Assembly: GCA_008508345.1 (NCBI GenBank) | Contig: QNGE01001006.1 | Location: 33,101-97,100 of the forward strand | Direction of reading: 5' to 3' | Source: Paragonimus westermani | Lineage: Eukaryota > Platyhelminthes > Trematoda > Plagiorchiida > Troglotrematidae | DNA: 64,000 nt | Shown: positions 61,250 to 64,000 of the stretch, piece after piece | Position numbering within the stretch: position 1 is the first letter of the stretch | Layout of the letters: each line of letters starts with the position of its first letter | Program-made: the position numbers and the translations under genes | The notes under the pieces: model-generated | The model's database searches: none | The model's input: the letters and a program-made list of their open reading frames with translations, nothing else | What the model was told of the DNA's origin: nothing

Positions 61250-61860
61250 TACTTGTCAAATGTTCACAGCCCACCGGGGGTTCGGGCACAAAAGCAGACT
61301 GACAATACTAGAGGATATTCGGCCTAGCCGACAGAACAACCGACAGCCTTGTATTATCATGGGGGATTGTCGCTCTTGCCCAGGCTCCAATTCCGGTCTG
61401 ACTCTCTAATTTGCCCTCGTTGACTGTGATCACACAAGTGCGGACCTACACTCAAGTGACCAAACCCAATACCTGTGATATGTCTCAGGAATGTGTAACG
61501 AGCAACACGTTTCGGGGTCCAGACCAAAAAGCTTAACCAACGGGCACTCCGTCTAACCAAATCAGGTGGGAGAACGGGCACAACACACAGTTGAAACCAC
61601 ACTCAGATTAACTGATTGTGCGTAAGATGGCGAGGTACGCACACTCCAAGTGGAGTCGCTCGACCTCATCGACCCAGTGTCCTGGCCATCGCGGTCCACG
61701 ATCGATGACACTTGACTGTTCACAAACGCCGCTATGACCGCTTCAGCACCTGGAAGGCGATGCTGGAGTGGAAGCTAGCATATACCAATGTGCTGCATGT
61801 TAGTGTATCTGTTTCACGAATGACCTGTGAAATCTAACTCCACCAGCTATTAGGATCTTC
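61250..61860. other. GC-richer island, possible decayed element
   Basis: This segment is visibly richer in G and C than its flanks. A minus frame covers 61357-61602 (81 codons). On the plus strand about 61720-61785 reads RRYDRFSTWKAMLEWKLAY, which looks coding-like, but no family was recognised. It could be a transposable-element remnant or part of an unrecognised exon. Confidence 0.25.
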
Positions 61861-63106
61861 GTAGTGAGAAATACTAAGGCAGCTTTCTGAGCTGGTTTGG
61901 TACTTATACCAGTTTCTCAACAGCCAACCGTTGTAATCACCGAGTTAGTTGTTTAGCAAGAGTAAGTACAAATGACAACGTAACAACGCATGATTTGGCT
62001 CCACGTACGTATTTCAGTAAGAACGACAGTCCGGAGTAAAGTTCCACCACCAATAACTAACAGCTATGTGGTCTATGAGACCATGGACGATTCGGAAAAG
62101 AACGCCAAGTATAAGATTGGCGTGCGCGATGCGTAAAGCTAATGCTAGCTAACAATAGCTTATGCTCAGCGTACAGTAGCAAAAGTCGCCCTCCATTATC
62201 CGACTGTTGTGATGCCCTCCCAAACCTGCCACCTAAACCGGACTCGGCCTGGTCGATCTAGGTGCCCCATATTTACATCCAGAATGACGGGGAATTCCAA
62301 ATGATCATATTCCCATAATGCAACGGGAATCCAGAATATTCCACATTTCCAGACTAGCTAACGCACTATCGGGAATTGATATACACAACAGTCTCTTTGA
62401 AGTCGGTTTATAAACCTGTTATTTTGCAATGGTTGTAAGGGAAATTGAAACTGTTGTTAGCGTTCTTGCGTAGTTACAACGTGTGCTAATGAGACCAGAC
62501 CTCTTGTTGAGTTTTCACATATTGCTACACATGGTGATTCTGTTCTGAATAATACTTAGTCCGAACGTGAATAAACATTTCAAATGTGTCCCGCTTTCAA
62601 GTTAGCCAACTCGTACATCAATGTGTTCCTTCTTCACTACGAAATAAAGGCGGCTTCCATTCAAATGTTCACTACAGTTTTCATCACATGAAGTAAATAA
62701 CGTTGATCACACAACAAATTGACATAGTCTAACACCAACTTCAAATAACTTGATGTCACTAAAACATGTATAAATTGGATCGTTGAACGTTTTATATGTT
62801 ATACACATAAAGGATACCAACAAACATTAAAAACGCAAGTGCACGGAAAAGGATTCATTTCGGATGTGTAATAGTTATGAACTGCAATATCAGATTCAGA
62901 ATAACTGTAAACTTAAACGTTGCAAAGAAGCATTTGCACTGTTTGCCGCCAGTTCCCTTAGGCAAAATTAATTGTGAGTTTCGAACAAATGGAACTTTAC
63001 GATGTTTAACAACTGGATGGTACGTTCAGACGGAACAACTTGGTTTCAGTGGGTAACTAAATAAGATAGAGATACAATAAATAGTTAATGTCTACCTGAT
63101 AGATGC
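61861..63106. other. Non-coding, nothing recognised
   Basis: No open frame, repeat or exon stood out here. Confidence 0.4.
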
Positions 63107-63133
63107 ATCATTGTGTCAAGGTGACACAATGAT
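63107..63133. repeat. Perfect 12-bp inverted repeat with 3-base loop
   Basis: ATCATTGTGTCA (63107-63118), spacer AGG, TGACACAATGAT (63122-63133). All twelve positions pair. No element boundary, terminator or gene is recognisable beside it. Confidence 0.95.
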
Positions 63134-64000
63134 CAGAGTGGAAATATCATACACCCAATTATTACCATGTGGGTTATCATGGCGACCGTAATGATTATCA
63201 CCGAAAAGCGTAACATTTCAGTAGTTCTTCCTAATGTTATGTACCAACAATTGCAGCAGACAGTTCCGGATTTAAGCTGTCAGGTTGTAAAACAAGAATT
63301 TATGATCAAGATTACAGGGATAATGGCTCTAAAGAACTACAGAAGGAATGCGTAGTTCAGTCCAATATTCGCTTATTAGAAAGCCGATGTTCATCGGGAA
63401 TTGGTGAATTCAGTTTATGAGGAAACGCTAAACCTGAGCGTTGCCTCGTTAATACTCCCTGGAAGTATGTATATACAGGCTCGGTAAATAAATATAGATA
63501 TTCGTTTTTATGACTAATACGCTGGATTTAGTGTGGAGTCGGGGGGATAGTTGTCAGAATCGTTAACTCATGGGAAAACGGGATGGAATTCGAATCTCGA
63601 TGGCCTAAAGATATACATCATAAACGAGCTCTGGTAGTAAAAAATGTGCGAATTCAAAGCTTTTTTGCAGAAGGGGTGGGTTGAAATGTCGATGTGAGTG
63701 TGGATACTGAATTTGAATTCACCTGAACGAAGTCCACTGTAACAACGGCGAATTATACATTCCCATACTTGTTGAGCACTTATCATTAGTCACTTGGAAG
63801 GTACTATTTATACAGACGCGTGGGTCACTCCACGTGATGTAACGCTCCTGTAACAACACGTTCCAGCCAACCAGTTGGAACTAACGCGGATAGTAGTTAA
63901 AGTTACATGGTTGATGTCTGTGGGCGCAGCAGAGTGTACAGAGTGCACGAGCTTAGAAGTATGCATCGACCGGGACAGCTTAACGACCCAATTACAGTGT
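63134..64000. other. Non-coding, nothing recognised
   Basis: A B-box-like ATTCGAATCTC at about 63588-63598 hints at another tRNA-derived repeat, without a supporting A box or ribozyme core. Frames 63167-63355 (plus) and 63568-63786 (minus) have no domain. Confidence 0.4.

Overview
The window looks like animal nuclear DNA from a digenean trematode (fluke). It has AT-leaning non-coding sequence, short exons with GT/AG borders separated by introns of 0.6 to 10 kb, a fluke-type RTE-like LINE, a CR1-like LINE, and many copies of a tRNA-headed SINE. The moderate GC content and long introns suggest a large-genome fluke rather than a schistosome, but the species cannot be fixed from the sequence. Nothing here is bacterial: no operons, ribosome binding sites or CRISPR arrays.

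One host gene can be read with confidence. It lies on the minus strand between 34851 and 4661 and encodes an SLC38A9-like lysosomal amino-acid transporter (the arginine sensor upstream of mTORC1). Six exons are visible: 34451-34851, 26578-26641, 25898-25994, 24410-24589, 13938-14105 and 4661-4759. Every splice phase is compatible, giving about 336 joined codons from the cytosolic N-terminal region to around the fifth or sixth membrane segment. The start-codon exon was not found, and the C-terminal exons lie to the left of the window.

The rest is mostly intron, flanking DNA and repeats. At 1-890 is the 3' end of an RTE-like LINE with a frameshift. At about 7300-9130 is a decayed CR1-like LINE in minus orientation. 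Copies or fragments of one SINE family (SINE-H below) occur near 5.3, 10.0, 12.1, 13.3, 44.4, 52.3, 56.7 and 57.1 kb. A different tRNA-headed repeat sits at 35.9-36.05 kb, and a probable Penelope-like fragment at about 55.2-55.4 kb.

The most interesting signal is ribozymic. The SINE-H copy at 9905-10135 carries what reads as a complete type I hammerhead ribozyme (9979-10023): six-pair stem I, CTGATGA, five-pair stem II, GAAA, a two-pair stem III, and a GTC cleavage triplet. Other copies keep parts of the fold with damaged cores. Hammerhead-like cores also occur in the second tRNA-headed repeat and in the Penelope-like fragment. Three retroelement contexts in one 64-kb window therefore carry hammerhead-type motifs.

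From 36 to 64 kb no host exon could be recognised. That half holds SINE fragments, small tandem repeats, one perfect 12-bp hairpin and several unassigned open frames.
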